Below, one piece after another: positions 1 through 8,064 of a DNA stretch of 64,000 nt. A program made the translations under genes and the position numbers. How positions within the stretch are numbered: the stretch's first letter is position 1; every line of letters begins with the position of its first letter. The notes under the pieces were generated by a model, which was not told the origin of the DNA, searched no databases, and saw only the letters and a list, made by a program, of their open reading frames with translations. The stretch is from Sphingosinicella terrae (GTDB lineage Bacteria > Pseudomonadota > Alphaproteobacteria > Sphingomonadales > Sphingomonadaceae): the NCBI RefSeq assembly GCF_003347635.1, contig NZ_QDFY01000001.1, positions 682,001 to 746,000 of the forward strand, given 5' to 3'.

Positions 1-716
1 GCCCGGGTCGAATCGAGGAATTCGATATTGGTGTAGGAGAAACCGACGAGCGCGCCGATCTCGCCGCCGTCGCCGACGTCCCAGCGATTGCTGACGAGAA
101 TATTGCCGTTCGGGGTGATCGTGTCGGACTGGTGGGAATATAGCCCCCAGACCGAGCCGGCGATCTCGAAGCCGTCGAAATCGAACGGCCGGCGCGACCG
201 GACGTTGACCAGTCCGCCCAGACCGGGCTCGACCAGATCCGCGGTGGAGGTCTTGAACACCTCGACTGCGCCAACAAGACCGGAGGGGAAGTCCTGCAGA
301 GCGACCGATCGCCGCTCCGCGGTGAATATCTCGCGGCCGTTATAGGTGGTCGAATAGAGGGTGTCCCCGAGGCCGCGCACGAGCACGCGCCCTGCCTCGC
401 CGCCGCCGCGTTCGACCTGGACGCCCGGTATGCGCGCCGCCGTATCCGAGACGGTGATGTCGGGCAGCTTGCCGATATCCTCGGCCACCACGGCGTCGAT
501 GATCTGATCGGAATTGCGCCGGATGTTCTGCGCCGACTCGAGCGAGCGGCGAAGGCCGGTGACGACGATGCTCTCCTCCGCCGCGGCGGCAGAAGAGGTG
601 GTCGCAGGATCCTGCGCGCCTCCCGGCGTCGGCTGATCCTGCGCCATAACCGGCGTGGCCGAGAAAGCCAGGACGGCGATCGACGTGGTGCTGAGGGCAA
701 GGCTCTTCAGGCGCAT
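1..716 (-). CDS. TonB-dependent receptor, N-terminal part (runs off the window)
   Basis: This is the first 238 codons of an outer-membrane TonB-dependent receptor; the rest lies beyond position 1. The ATG (complement of 714-716) follows GGAGG at a good distance. Residues 1-25 form a signal peptide ending in VMAQ. A TonB-box-like stretch, EESIVVTGLRRSLESAQ, follows, and then a plug domain with the DISKLP-like IGKLPDITVSDTAARIPGVQ motif typical of sphingomonad and Caulobacter sugar or siderophore receptors. The plug continues through a VLVRGLGD motif into the first barrel strands. It is transcribed divergently from mgsA and sits at the edge of a galactose/arabinan catabolic island, so a role in oligosaccharide uptake is likely, but the ligand is inferred only from context. 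Confidence 0.93.
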   Translation of the reverse strand, partial: MRLKSLALSTTSIAVLAFSATPVMAQDQPTPGGAQDPATTSSAAAAEESIVVTGLRRSLESAQNIRRNSDQIIDAVVAEDIGKLPDITVSDTAARIPGVQVERGGGEAGRVLVRGLGDTLYSTTYNGREIFTAERRSVALQDFPSGLVGAVEVFKTSTADLVEPGLGGLVNVRSRRPFDFDGFEIAGSVWGLYSHQSDTITPNGNILVSNRWDVGDGGEIGALVGFSYTNIEFLDSTR

Positions 717-770
717 GCAGGGACCTCCCATGTTCCCGGTGGCCGCGTTCCTGCGGCTCTTGATGCCGGC

Positions 771-820
771 GTTATAGGTTCGGGGTCGCAGGGCTGACAA
801 GGTATTTATACGATTTATAC
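771..820 (-). promoter_or_regulatory. Candidate promoter and AT-rich inverted repeat upstream of the TonB receptor
   Basis: On the minus strand TTGTCA (795-800) and TATAAC (771-776), 18 bp apart, resemble a sigma-70 promoter reading toward the TonB receptor. Directly upstream, 802-820 reads GTATTTATACGATTTATAC, an AT-rich patch with GTAT...ATAC ends in otherwise GC-rich DNA, suggestive of a repressor or activator site. It is similar in character to, but not a clear match for, the motif at 2430 and 10949. Assignment is by eye only. Confidence 0.4.
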
Positions 821-873
821 AGGGGTGTGGATTCCGGCCCACACCGGGGGTCGCGCCCAAGAAGGAGAAGGCG

Positions 874-1251
874 ATGTACGGCACAATCGGGCTCGTCGCC
901 CATGACGACCGCAAGGACGATCTGGTGGAATGGGTGAGCTATTGGGCGGAGGCGCTCGGCGCCACCCGGATCTACGCGACCGGCACGACTGGAGGGCGGA
1001 TCGCCGCCGCCCTCCCCGCGCTCGACGTCACGTTGCTCAAGAGCGGGCCGCTCGGCGGCGATCAGCAGCTCGGCGCGCTGATCGCCGAGGAGCGGATCGA
1101 GGCCTTGGTCTTCTTCGTCGATGCGCTGTCGCCGCACCCGCACGACGTCGACGTCAAGGCCCTGATCCGCATGGCCACGCTCGCCGACATCCCGTTCGCC
1201 TGCAATCGGGCTACCGCGGATGCGATCATGAAGACGGCGGCGGCGGGCTGA
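874..1251 (+). CDS. mgsA: Methylglyoxal synthase
   Basis: Converts dihydroxyacetone phosphate to methylglyoxal and phosphate in the cytoplasm, a bypass that releases phosphate when sugar phosphates accumulate. The 125-residue product is slightly shorter than the E. coli enzyme (152) but keeps the core: LVAHD near residues 7-11, the phosphate-binding TGTTGG loop at 37-41, GPLGGDQQLGALI with the catalytic Asp at 63, and PHDVDVKAL and CNRATAD toward the end. The ATG at 874 follows AGGAG. It is convergent with dgoD, with 12 bp between stops, and divergent from the TonB receptor. In a galactose-catabolism island it could relieve triose-phosphate overload; that link is inferred. Confidence 0.93.
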   Translation: MYGTIGLVAHDDRKDDLVEWVSYWAEALGATRIYATGTTGGRIAAALPALDVTLLKSGPLGGDQQLGALIAEERIEALVFFVDALSPHPHDVDVKALIRMATLADIPFACNRATADAIMKTAAAG

Positions 1252-1263
1252 CCGCGCGCCCCG

Positions 1264-2403
1264 TCACCATTCGGCGAAGCTGCCGTCGGCGTGGCGCCAG
1301 ACCGGATTGCGCCAGCGATGCCGGGTCCGGTCCGCTTCGCGAACGGCTTCCTCGTCGATTTCCACGCCGAGGCCCGGCCCGGAAGGGATCATGAGATGGC
1401 CGTCCACGGGGGTCAGCACGGCCGGATCGACGACGAAGTTCAGGAGATCGTGGCCTTCATTATAATGGATGCCCAGCGACATCTCCTGGATGATCACGTT
1501 GGGGCTGGTCGCCGCTAGCTGAAGGCAGGCAGCGAGCGCGAGCGGACCCAGCGGGCAATGCGGTGCGACGGCGACGTCGAAGCACTCCGCCATCGCCGCG
1601 ATCTTGCGGCATTCGGTGAGGCCGCCGGCATGGCTGAGATCGGGTTGGATGATGTCGACCGCGCCGCTCGCCAGGAACGGCTTGAAGTCCCAGCGCGAAT
1701 AGAGCCGCTCGCCGACCGCGATCGGCGTGCTGACGAGATTGGCGAGCTGGAGCAGCCCTTCCGGGTTTTCGGAGAGGATCGGCTCCTCGATGAACAGGAG
1801 TCCCAGCGGCTCGAGGAGCCGCGCCAGCTGCTTGGCCATCGGTCGATGGACGCGGCCGTGGAAATCGAGGCCGACGTCCATGCCTTCCGCCTGCGCCGCC
1901 TTCACCCTTTCCTCGACGTCGTTCAGCTTGGGGGCGACGAGATAATCGATCTCCGCGGTCGCGTTCATCTTCACGGCGGAGAAGCCCTGCTCGCGCCGTG
2001 CCTTGGCCGCCGCCGCGATGTCGTCGGGGCGATCTCCGCCGATCCAGGCATAGGCCCGGATGCGGTCGCGCACGCGGCCGCCGAGCATCTGCCAGGCCGG
2101 CAGCCCGTAAGTCCTCCCCTTCAAGTCCCACAGGGCCTGGTCCAGACCGGCCAGCGCCGACATGAGCACGGGGCCACCGCGATAGAATCCGCCGCGATAG
2201 GCGACCTGCCAGATGTCCTCGATGCGCATCGGATCGGCGCCGATGAACCGGTCGCGGAAGGCCTCGAATGCACCCGCCACGGCCTCGGCATGGCCTTCGA
2301 GGCTCGCCTCGCCCCATCCGAACGTCCCGTCATCGGCTTCGACGCGGACGAACAGCCAGCGGGGCGGAACCAGGAAGGTTTCGATTCGTGCGATCTTCGT
2401 CAA
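1264..2403 (-). CDS. dgoD: D-galactonate dehydratase
   Basis: Mandelate-racemase/enolase superfamily enzyme that dehydrates D-galactonate to 2-keto-3-deoxy-galactonate, the second committed step of the De Ley-Doudoroff pathway. The sequence tracks E. coli DgoD almost end to end: PPRW near residue 13, YRGGFYRGGP at 69-78, metal ligands Asp180 (LDFHGR), Glu206 (FIEEP) and Glu232 (GERLYSR), the catalytic His282 (APHCPLG), and a C-terminal WRNP.WRH..GS.AEW. The reading frame is open to 2514, but homology and a GGAG placed 8 nt upstream point to the TTG at 2401-2403, giving 379 residues (E. coli 382). It is divergent from dgoK across a 112-bp region holding a likely operator. Confidence 0.95.
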   Translation of the reverse strand: MTKIARIETFLVPPRWLFVRVEADDGTFGWGEASLEGHAEAVAGAFEAFRDRFIGADPMRIEDIWQVAYRGGFYRGGPVLMSALAGLDQALWDLKGRTYGLPAWQMLGGRVRDRIRAYAWIGGDRPDDIAAAAKARREQGFSAVKMNATAEIDYLVAPKLNDVEERVKAAQAEGMDVGLDFHGRVHRPMAKQLARLLEPLGLLFIEEPILSENPEGLLQLANLVSTPIAVGERLYSRWDFKPFLASGAVDIIQPDLSHAGGLTECRKIAAMAECFDVAVAPHCPLGPLALAACLQLAATSPNVIIQEMSLGIHYNEGHDLLNFVVDPAVLTPVDGHLMIPSGPGLGVEIDEEAVREADRTRHRWRNPVWRHADGSFAEW

Positions 2404-2429
2404 TTCTTGCACTCCGGGAACTGAACGGC

Positions 2430-2445
2430 CTTTTATCCTACAAAT
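2430..2445. promoter_or_regulatory. Candidate operator in the dgoD/dgoK divergent promoter region
   Basis: CTTTTATCCTACAAAT is an AT-rich near-palindrome (TTTAT-CC-TACAA type) lying 27 bp upstream of the dgoD start and 70 bp upstream of dgoK. Its reverse complement matches 14 of 16 bases of a site at 10949-10964 in the ABC-importer/GH43 divergent region. The TTGTA-nn-TACAA-like form resembles operators of FadR-subfamily GntR repressors, the class to which DgoR belongs. The regulator identity is inference. Confidence 0.5.
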
Positions 2446-2515
2446 TGGCGCTAGCAAGGCCGGACTGGACCTGTATGGAGGTCGGGCCGACCAAGGCAGG
2501 CAGGAGACGAGCATC

Positions 2516-3391
2516 TTGCGCGGCGATTATATTGCAGTGGACTGGGGAACGACGAACCGGCGCGCCTACGCCGTCGACGATTCCGGCCGAGTGACTGAAC
2601 GCTTCGCGGACGAAAAGGGTCTGCTGGCGGTGCCGCGCGAAGGCTTTGCCGCGGCTGCCGAGGATATCCGCGAAAGACTGGGCGACCGGCCGATGCTGCT
2701 GGCGGGCATGGTCGGATCGAACCGGGGTTGGCGGGAGGCACCCTATGTCCCCTGCCCCGCCGGCCTCGACCAGCTGGCCGAGGCGTTGCTCTGGGTGGAG
2801 CCGGAACGGACGGCGATCGTCCCCGGCGTCTGCCAGTCCGGAGCGGCCGGCGCCGACGTGATGCGCGGCGAGGAGGTCCAGATCCTGGGCGCCCATGCCG
2901 CCGGCCTGCTCCCCGCCGATATCCTCGTCTGCCATCCCGGCACGCACGCCAAATGGATTCTCCTCCGCGGCGGCCGCCTGGAGGCGTTCAGGACGATGAT
3001 GACGGGCGAGATGTTCAGCCTGCTCAGCAAGCACAGCATCCTTTCCGAGCAGCTCAAGGGCGAGGTGGCGGCAGACGCCGGCTTCCGCGATGGCGCGCGC
3101 CAGGGTCTCGCCGGCGCCGACCTCCTCGCCACCCTGTTCGGCATAAGGGCGCGCTATCTCCTCGGCGAGTCGCAGGGATCCGCCGCCTCCTTCGCGAGCG
3201 GCCTGCTCATCGGCAGCGACGTCCGCGCCGGCCTCGCCCTCGCCCGCGGCGGGCCCGTTGCGCTGGTCGGTCGCCCTGACCTCGCGGCGCTCTATGCCGC
3301 CGCTTTGGCCGAAGCCGGACTGGACTCGATTCGGGTGGACGGCGCCGAGGCCTTTCTCGCCGGCATCCATGCGCTGAAGGAGCTGATCTGA
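2516..3391 (+). CDS. dgoK: 2-keto-3-deoxygalactonokinase
   Basis: Phosphorylates 2-keto-3-deoxy-D-galactonate with ATP to KDPGal. The frame is open from 2213, but the family N terminus (YIAVDWGTTNRRAY, an ASKHA-type phosphate-1 motif) and an AGGAG nine bases upstream identify the TTG at 2516 as the start, giving 291 residues (E. coli 292). Other DgoK hallmarks are MLLAGMVGSNRGW, CPAGLDQLAEAL, VMRGEEVQILGA, CHPGTHAKWI, FRTMMTGEMFSLL and a late FASGLLIGSDV. The stop codon overlaps the aldolase start by one base (TGATG), so the two are translationally coupled. It is the first gene of the dgoK-dgoA-gal-GH1 operon. Confidence 0.95.
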   Translation: MRGDYIAVDWGTTNRRAYAVDDSGRVTERFADEKGLLAVPREGFAAAAEDIRERLGDRPMLLAGMVGSNRGWREAPYVPCPAGLDQLAEALLWVEPERTAIVPGVCQSGAAGADVMRGEEVQILGAHAAGLLPADILVCHPGTHAKWILLRGGRLEAFRTMMTGEMFSLLSKHSILSEQLKGEVAADAGFRDGARQGLAGADLLATLFGIRARYLLGESQGSAASFASGLLIGSDVRAGLALARGGPVALVGRPDLAALYAAALAEAGLDSIRVDGAEAFLAGIHALKELI

Positions 3392-4026
3392 TGTCCGCCC
3401 CCGATAAGTTTCGTGCCGCCTTCTTTCAATGCCCGCTGATCGCCATCATCCGCGGAGTCACGCCTCACGAATGCGAGGCGATCGGCGAGGCCCTGGTCGG
3501 AGCCGGGGTCCGAATCGTGGAGGTGCCGCTCAACTCGCCCGAACCCCTGGTCAGCATCGAGCGGCTCGCCCGCCGCTTCGGCAAAGAGGCACTGATCGGC
3601 GCGGGCACGGTTCTGAAAGCCGAGGACGTAAGCCGTGTCGCGGACGCCGGCGGCGAGATCATCGTCTCGCCGAGCACCGATGTGGACGTGATCCGCACCA
3701 CGGTCGCCGCCGGACTGGTGTCCTCGCCTGGCTATTTCACCCCGTCCGAAGCCTTCACTGCGCTCAAGGCGGGCGCTCATCTGCTCAAACTGTTCCCGGC
3801 GGAAGCGGCGGCGCCTGCGGTGGTGAAGGCGCAGCGGGCAGTGCTGCCGAAGGCGGTGCCGCTGGTCGTGGTTGGCGGCGTCACCCCTGAGAAGATGGCG
3901 GACTATTTGGCGGCGGGCGCCGACGGCTTCGGCCTCGGCGGCGCGCTGTACCGCCCCGGCCAGACTGCTGGCCAAGTCGAGAAGCAGGCCGCAGCCTTCG
4001 TCGCCGCGCTGCGCGGCGAGGTCTGA
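3391..4026 (+). CDS. dgoA: 2-dehydro-3-deoxy-6-phosphogalactonate aldolase
   Basis: Class I KDPG/KHG-family aldolase that cleaves KDPGal to pyruvate and glyceraldehyde 3-phosphate, the last step of the De Ley-Doudoroff pathway. The 211-residue (beta/alpha)8 barrel shows PLIAIIRGVTP at 15-25, the general-base Glu44 in VEVPLNSP (the PLNSP form marks the galactonate rather than the gluconate enzyme), GAGTVLK at 70-76, the Schiff-base Lys133 in LLKLFPAE, and the phosphate-binding VVGGVTPE. Its ATG overlaps the dgoK stop, and the gal-type dehydrogenase follows after 3 bp. E. coli fuses or overlaps equivalent activities within dgoKAD; here dgoD lies divergently. Confidence 0.95.
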   Translation: MSAPDKFRAAFFQCPLIAIIRGVTPHECEAIGEALVGAGVRIVEVPLNSPEPLVSIERLARRFGKEALIGAGTVLKAEDVSRVADAGGEIIVSPSTDVDVIRTTVAAGLVSSPGYFTPSEAFTALKAGAHLLKLFPAEAAAPAVVKAQRAVLPKAVPLVVVGGVTPEKMADYLAAGADGFGLGGALYRPGQTAGQVEKQAAAFVAALRGEV

Positions 4027-4029
4027 GCC

Positions 4030-4950
4030 ATGGCGTACCGGATCGGCGTCGTCGGCTTCGGCAAGATCGCCCGCGACCAGCATTTGCCCTCGATCGCCGC
4101 CGACCCCGATTTCGAGCTGGCGGCGGTCGCGACCCGCGCCGGCGATCCCGAGCTCGGAATTCCCTGGTTCGAAAATCCCGCCGAGCTCTTCGCCGCCATG
4201 GCCGGCGGCCTCGACGCGGTCGCGATCTGCACGCCGCCGACCGCGCGCCACGCCATCGCCCGCGACGCTCTCAAGGCCGGCCTGCATGTCCTGCTGGAAA
4301 AGCCGCCGGCGGCGACGCTGGGAGAAATCGAGCATCTCGAACGGGTGGCGCGGGAATGCGGACGCACGCTTTATGCCGGCTGGCATTCCCAGCATGCGGC
4401 GGCAGTTCCGGCAGCGGCCGAGATCCTTTCCGGGCGCAAGGTCTCGAGAATTTCCATCTCCTGGCTGGAAGATGTGCGCAAATGGCACCCGGGTCAGGAA
4501 TGGATCTGGGAGGCCGGCGGCTTCGGCGTGTTCGATCCCGGCATAAACGCGCTTTCGATCGCGACGCGAATCTTGCCCATGCCGCTCTTCGTCCGTTCGG
4601 CTCATCTCCTCGTGCCGGCGAACAAGCAGGCGCCGATCGCTGCCCGGCTCGCGTTCGTCGGCGAGCGGCTCGAGGCGGAGTTGGACTGGCGCTTTGCCGA
4701 CGGCGAGCAATGGACGATCCGGGTGGAGACTGCACCGGGCCCGATCGTGGAGCTGCGCGACGGCGGCGCGCGGTTGTTCGTCGATGGCGCTGAAAAGCCG
4801 GTCGGCTCCAACGGCGAATATCCGTCCATCTATGCCAGCTTCGCCGCACTCATCCGGGCTGGGCGCAGCGAAGTCGACCGCGAGCCCTTGCGAATTGTCG
4901 CCGATGCCTTCCTCGTCGCGGAACGCGAGGCCACCGAGGCCTTTCTATAG
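4030..4950 (+). CDS. gal: D-galactose 1-dehydrogenase (Gfo/Idh/MocA family)
   Basis: Likely oxidises beta-D-galactose (possibly also L-arabinose) to its 1,5-lactone with NAD(P)+, the entry step of the pathway. The N terminus MAYRIGVVGFGKIARDQH is a Rossmann GxGxxx motif; LLEKPP near residue 93 is the family signature with the conserved Lys. The stretch EDVRKWHPGQEWIWE near 157-171 is, from memory, the hallmark of the Pseudomonas galactose dehydrogenase, and it includes the substrate-site Asp/Lys/His. At 306 residues it fits that family. It follows dgoA by 3 bp. A close homologue in Azospirillum acts on L-arabinose, so sugar preference is open; linkage to dgoKAD argues for galactose. Confidence 0.85.
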   Translation: MAYRIGVVGFGKIARDQHLPSIAADPDFELAAVATRAGDPELGIPWFENPAELFAAMAGGLDAVAICTPPTARHAIARDALKAGLHVLLEKPPAATLGEIEHLERVARECGRTLYAGWHSQHAAAVPAAAEILSGRKVSRISISWLEDVRKWHPGQEWIWEAGGFGVFDPGINALSIATRILPMPLFVRSAHLLVPANKQAPIAARLAFVGERLEAELDWRFADGEQWTIRVETAPGPIVELRDGGARLFVDGAEKPVGSNGEYPSIYASFAALIRAGRSEVDREPLRIVADAFLVAEREATEAFL

Positions 4951-4998
4951 CCGGACGGCCGAGCCGCCGAACCCAGGAGAGGGACCATCGTCAACTTC

Positions 4999-6294
4999 AT
5001 GTTCGCGACCGGGATCGAGAACAGCATCCCGACGATCAACAACGGCCGCACCCGGGTCGATCAGATGGAGGTGTGCGGCCATTATCGCCACTGGCGCCTG
5101 GACTTCGACTGCGTCGAGGAGATCGGCATCCAGTTCCTGCGCTACGGCCCACCGCTCCATCGTACCTATCGCGGCCCGGGACGCTACGACTGGGACTTCG
5201 CCGACCTGACTCTGGCCGACCTCAAGGCACGCGACATCATCCCGATCGTGGACCTGTGCCATTTCGGAGTTCCGGACTGGATCGGCGACTTCCAGAATCC
5301 GGATTTCCCTCAATTGTTCGCGCTCTATGCGGGCGCGTTCGCGGAACGCTATCCGTGGATCCAGCTCTACACGCCGGTGAACGAGATGTTCATCTGCTCG
5401 GTCTTCTCCGGAAAATATGGCTGGTGGAACGAGCAGGGCACGACCGACCGCACTTTCGTCACCGCGCTCAAGCACGTGGTGAAGGCCAACGTCATGGCCA
5501 TGATCGAGATACTGAAGCGCCGGCCGGACGCGATTTTCATCCAGAGCGAATCGTCGGAATATTTCCACGCCGACAGCCCCTCGGCGATCGGACTCGCCGA
5601 GCATCTCAACCAGTGGCGCTTCCTCTCGCTCGACCTGAATTATGGTCGCCGCGTGGACAGCGACATGTACGAATACCTGCTCGCCAACGGCATGACCAAG
5701 GAGGAGTATAACTGGTTCCTGACGCATCGGCTGAAGCAGCACTGCATCCTCGGCAACGACTATTACTGGACAAACGAGCATCGGGTGTTCGCCGACGGCC
5801 ACACGACCGCTTCGGGCGAGGTGTTCGGCTATTCCGAGATCACCCGACAATATTATGAGCGCTATCTCCTTCCGGTGATGCATACCGAAACGAACATGCG
5901 CGAAGGTCCCACCGGCCAGGAAGCGGTCCAGTGGCTGTGGAAGGAATGGGCGAACGTGCTGCGCGTGCGGAACATCGGCATCCCCACCGTCGGCTTCACC
6001 TGGTATTCGCTCACCGATCAGGTCGACTGGGACACCGCGCTTCGCGAGCAGAACGGCAACGTCAACCCGCTCGGTCTTTTCGACCTCGACCGCAACATCC
6101 GTGCCGTCGGCAAGGCCTACAAGAAGCTGATCGCAGACTGGCGCAACCTGCTGCCGGCATCGAGCCATTGCCTGATCGTCCCGGTCGTGCCGCCGTCGCG
6201 CGCCCAAGGCGAACAGGCCCGCGAGCAAAGGCGCGAAGCGATAGGACGGCTCAAGCTCTTCGTTCGGGACGACACCAACCAGCCGGAAGCGTGA
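4999..6294 (+). CDS. GH1-like glycoside hydrolase (probable beta-galactosidase/glucosidase)
   Basis: A (beta/alpha)8 retaining glycosidase of GH1 type, 431 residues. YTPVNE carries the acid/base Glu129 (like the GH1 TxNEP motif, without the Pro), and MHTETNM carries a candidate nucleophile Glu297 (TETN in place of the usual TENG). The DLCHFGVPDW segment at 85-94 matches the GH1 HxDxPxW region only loosely. No signal peptide is seen, so it probably acts in the cytoplasm on imported oligosaccharides and feeds galactose to the upstream operon. The ATG at 4999 is 19 nt from the AGGAG; an in-frame ATC at 4987 is better spaced. The last 45 residues after DWRNLLP look unlike a GH1 terminus and could reflect an old frameshift or a lineage-specific tail. 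Confidence 0.8.
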   Translation: MFATGIENSIPTINNGRTRVDQMEVCGHYRHWRLDFDCVEEIGIQFLRYGPPLHRTYRGPGRYDWDFADLTLADLKARDIIPIVDLCHFGVPDWIGDFQNPDFPQLFALYAGAFAERYPWIQLYTPVNEMFICSVFSGKYGWWNEQGTTDRTFVTALKHVVKANVMAMIEILKRRPDAIFIQSESSEYFHADSPSAIGLAEHLNQWRFLSLDLNYGRRVDSDMYEYLLANGMTKEEYNWFLTHRLKQHCILGNDYYWTNEHRVFADGHTTASGEVFGYSEITRQYYERYLLPVMHTETNMREGPTGQEAVQWLWKEWANVLRVRNIGIPTVGFTWYSLTDQVDWDTALREQNGNVNPLGLFDLDRNIRAVGKAYKKLIADWRNLLPASSHCLIVPVVPPSRAQGEQAREQRREAIGRLKLFVRDDTNQPEA

Positions 6295-6397
6295 CTGGTC
6301 CGCCCGACACTGATGCGCTCTAGCCACGTCGAGCCGGAAGGATGGCGCGGCCACCCTCCCGGCAGTGAAGGCCAGAATACAGGAGAAGATCCGCCGA

Positions 6398-6646
6398 TCA
6401 GGCGGCCTGGCGCTCTTCCTCGCCGACCCCGGCATAACGCCCCTCGCACGCCGCCTCCTCGGCGGTCAGCGGCCTCATGAAGGCCACGCAGAGGTGACGG
6501 CCGAACACGTCGTCGCCGCGCATCCGGATTTCCGCCTCGGCCGAGGCCGGCAGGCTGTCCCTGATGCGGGTAAGCTGCTCGATAACCGAATCAAGCGACG
6601 CATGGTCGCCGATCTCGACATAATCCTTGATCAATCTCGTCATCAT
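6398..6646 (-). CDS. Small hypothetical protein, 82 residues
   Basis: I do not recognise a named family. The protein starts MMTRLIKDYVEIGDHASLD, has a helical DSVIEQLTRIRDSL segment, a central EAEIRMRGDDVFGRHLCVAF strand-rich part, and an acidic EE-rich C terminus; there is no signal peptide or membrane segment. The ATG is directly preceded by a G-run (GGGGGGGTT) that can act as a ribosome-binding site, and codon use looks typical for the genome, which supports a real gene. It lies between the convergent ends of the GH1-like gene and downstream of the ABC importer operon on the same strand. The function is unknown; a small soluble accessory protein is the most that can be said. Confidence 0.65.
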   Translation of the reverse strand: MMTRLIKDYVEIGDHASLDSVIEQLTRIRDSLPASAEAEIRMRGDDVFGRHLCVAFMRPLTAEEAACEGRYAGVGEEERQAA

Positions 6647-6681
6647 AACCCCCCCGGGTTACAAAAAGGGCCAATCCAAGC

Positions 6682-6697
6682 GCCGGCCCCCGCCGGC
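6682..6697 (-). terminator. Possible weak terminator after the sugar ABC operon
   Basis: GCCGGC-CCCC-GCCGGC forms a 6-bp GC-only hairpin 60 bp downstream of the importer operon stop; on the minus strand a CTTTTTG run follows about 20 nt later. The T-run is too distant for a textbook intrinsic terminator. Confidence 0.3.
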
Positions 6698-6756
6698 ATT
6701 GCTCTCACTATAGATGGATTAGGTTTCTCTCGGCTGAATCTCTCCCAAAACGCGCG

Positions 6757-8064
6757 TCAGATCATCTGCGCCAGCAGCTCGTTGACCCGCCGCTCCGCAT
6801 CCGCGAGCGCCTGGTCGACCGGCTTGATGCCGCTCACCGCCGCCTCGAGCTCCTCGCCGATCAGGCCCTGGATGGCCGACTGGCGCTGCACATAATCGGG
6901 CAGCTGCTGGCCCGTCCCAGCCATCTCGGCGATCTCCGCGCGGTGGGGCAAGGCCCGGAAATCGGGCCGATCGAGCACCGCCGCGAAGGAGGGAAGATGG
7001 CCGGTACGGGTCCAGTCGAAATTGTGATCGGCGAGGAAGCGCAGGAAGCGACCGACGGCCGCCCGCTCGGTCCGACTGCGCTCGCGCCGCGGCATCACCC
7101 AGGCATGGCCGTCGACGAACGCGGCCTCGCTGCCCCAGAGGCGGGGAAAGGGCCGTACCGCGTAGCTGCGGTAGAGCGGCTGGCCCGGCGTTCCCGCCTC
7201 GGCTTCGTAGGGACCGATCATCCAGGTCCCGGTTGGGAAGATGCCGCCCTGGCCGTTGATGAACGCTGCCGTCGCCCCCGGGAAATCCTGGTTGGTCGTG
7301 CTCAGCCGCTCCGCATTGAGGGTCCGGAACAGTTCGACGATGCGCCGCGCTTCGGGCGTGCGCAGACGGATGTGCCGCGCGTCGGGGAAAATGACGGCGC
7401 CCTGGGCGAGCAGATAGGTATAGAGATTGCCGACGTGGGTGTCGGGTGCGTTGACCTGCGCCTGGATGAGATAGGGGTTTCCGGTCGCCGCGCGAAAGCG
7501 GCGGGCGTGATCGAGCATCTCTTCCGGGGAATTCGGAAGCACCGGCTGTCCGTCTCTCATCAGGCCCGCCTGCGCCATCAGGCCGGTATTGATGTGGAAG
7601 AGGCGCCCGATCGTGTCCCACGGCATGCCGTAGACCCGGCCCCCCTTGACGACGCCGCGGCGGCCCGCCTCGGTGAAGGTCTCGGGGCCGATCCCGGCCC
7701 CGCGGAGCAGACCGCCCATCGGCTCGAGCAGCCCCCTCCCCTGATAATCGGAAATGACCGACTGGTGCATCGTGACCAGATCGGGCGGATCGCCGGCGGC
7801 GATCTGCGCCGAAAGCTGCGGGTAACCCGGCCAGGCGACGACGTTGAGCCTGACGCGGATATCGGGATTCTCGGCCTGGAACCGGTTGATGATCGTCGTA
7901 AGGGTCCCGCATTCGCCGTCGGCGGCGGCGACGTCGGTGCTCTGCCCATAGACAGCGCCGCATTCGCCGAAGAAGCGCTGCACGACGATCTCGGTGCGAT
8001 CGTCTGCGCGGCCGCAGCCGGCGAGCGCGACGACCGCGAGGAGGAGCGAGACGAGCCGGCTCAC
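6757..8064 (-). CDS. Sugar ABC transporter substrate-binding lipoprotein
   Basis: MalE/UgpB-type family-1 solute-binding protein, 435 residues, that should capture a sugar in the periplasm and hand it to the two permeases upstream in the operon. The start is a GTG overlapping the permease stop (GTGA); a longer open frame exists but the lipoprotein signal peptide fixes this start: hydrophobic LVSLLLAVVALAGC with a clear LAGC lipobox. FQAENPDIRVRL near residue 62 and a central FINGQGGIFPTGTWMIG are typical of the family. The N-terminal segment contains an extra cysteine pair (FFGECGAVYGQ..., DGECGTL), possibly a disulfide. It is the last gene of the operon, which is unusual because binding proteins are normally promoter-proximal. 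The substrate is unknown; galactosides or arabino-oligosaccharides fit the neighbours. Confidence 0.92.
   Translation of the reverse strand: MSRLVSLLLAVVALAGCGRADDRTEIVVQRFFGECGAVYGQSTDVAAADGECGTLTTIINRFQAENPDIRVRLNVVAWPGYPQLSAQIAAGDPPDLVTMHQSVISDYQGRGLLEPMGGLLRGAGIGPETFTEAGRRGVVKGGRVYGMPWDTIGRLFHINTGLMAQAGLMRDGQPVLPNSPEEMLDHARRFRAATGNPYLIQAQVNAPDTHVGNLYTYLLAQGAVIFPDARHIRLRTPEARRIVELFRTLNAERLSTTNQDFPGATAAFINGQGGIFPTGTWMIGPYEAEAGTPGQPLYRSYAVRPFPRLWGSEAAFVDGHAWVMPRRERSRTERAAVGRFLRFLADHNFDWTRTGHLPSFAAVLDRPDFRALPHRAEIAEMAGTGQQLPDYVQRQSAIQGLIGEELEAAVSGIKPVDQALADAERRVNELLAQMI

Noticed and set aside
1558-2424. A 288-codon plus-strand frame opposite dgoD
   Set aside because: It is antisense to a near full-length DgoD homologue and has no recognisable domain or RBS.
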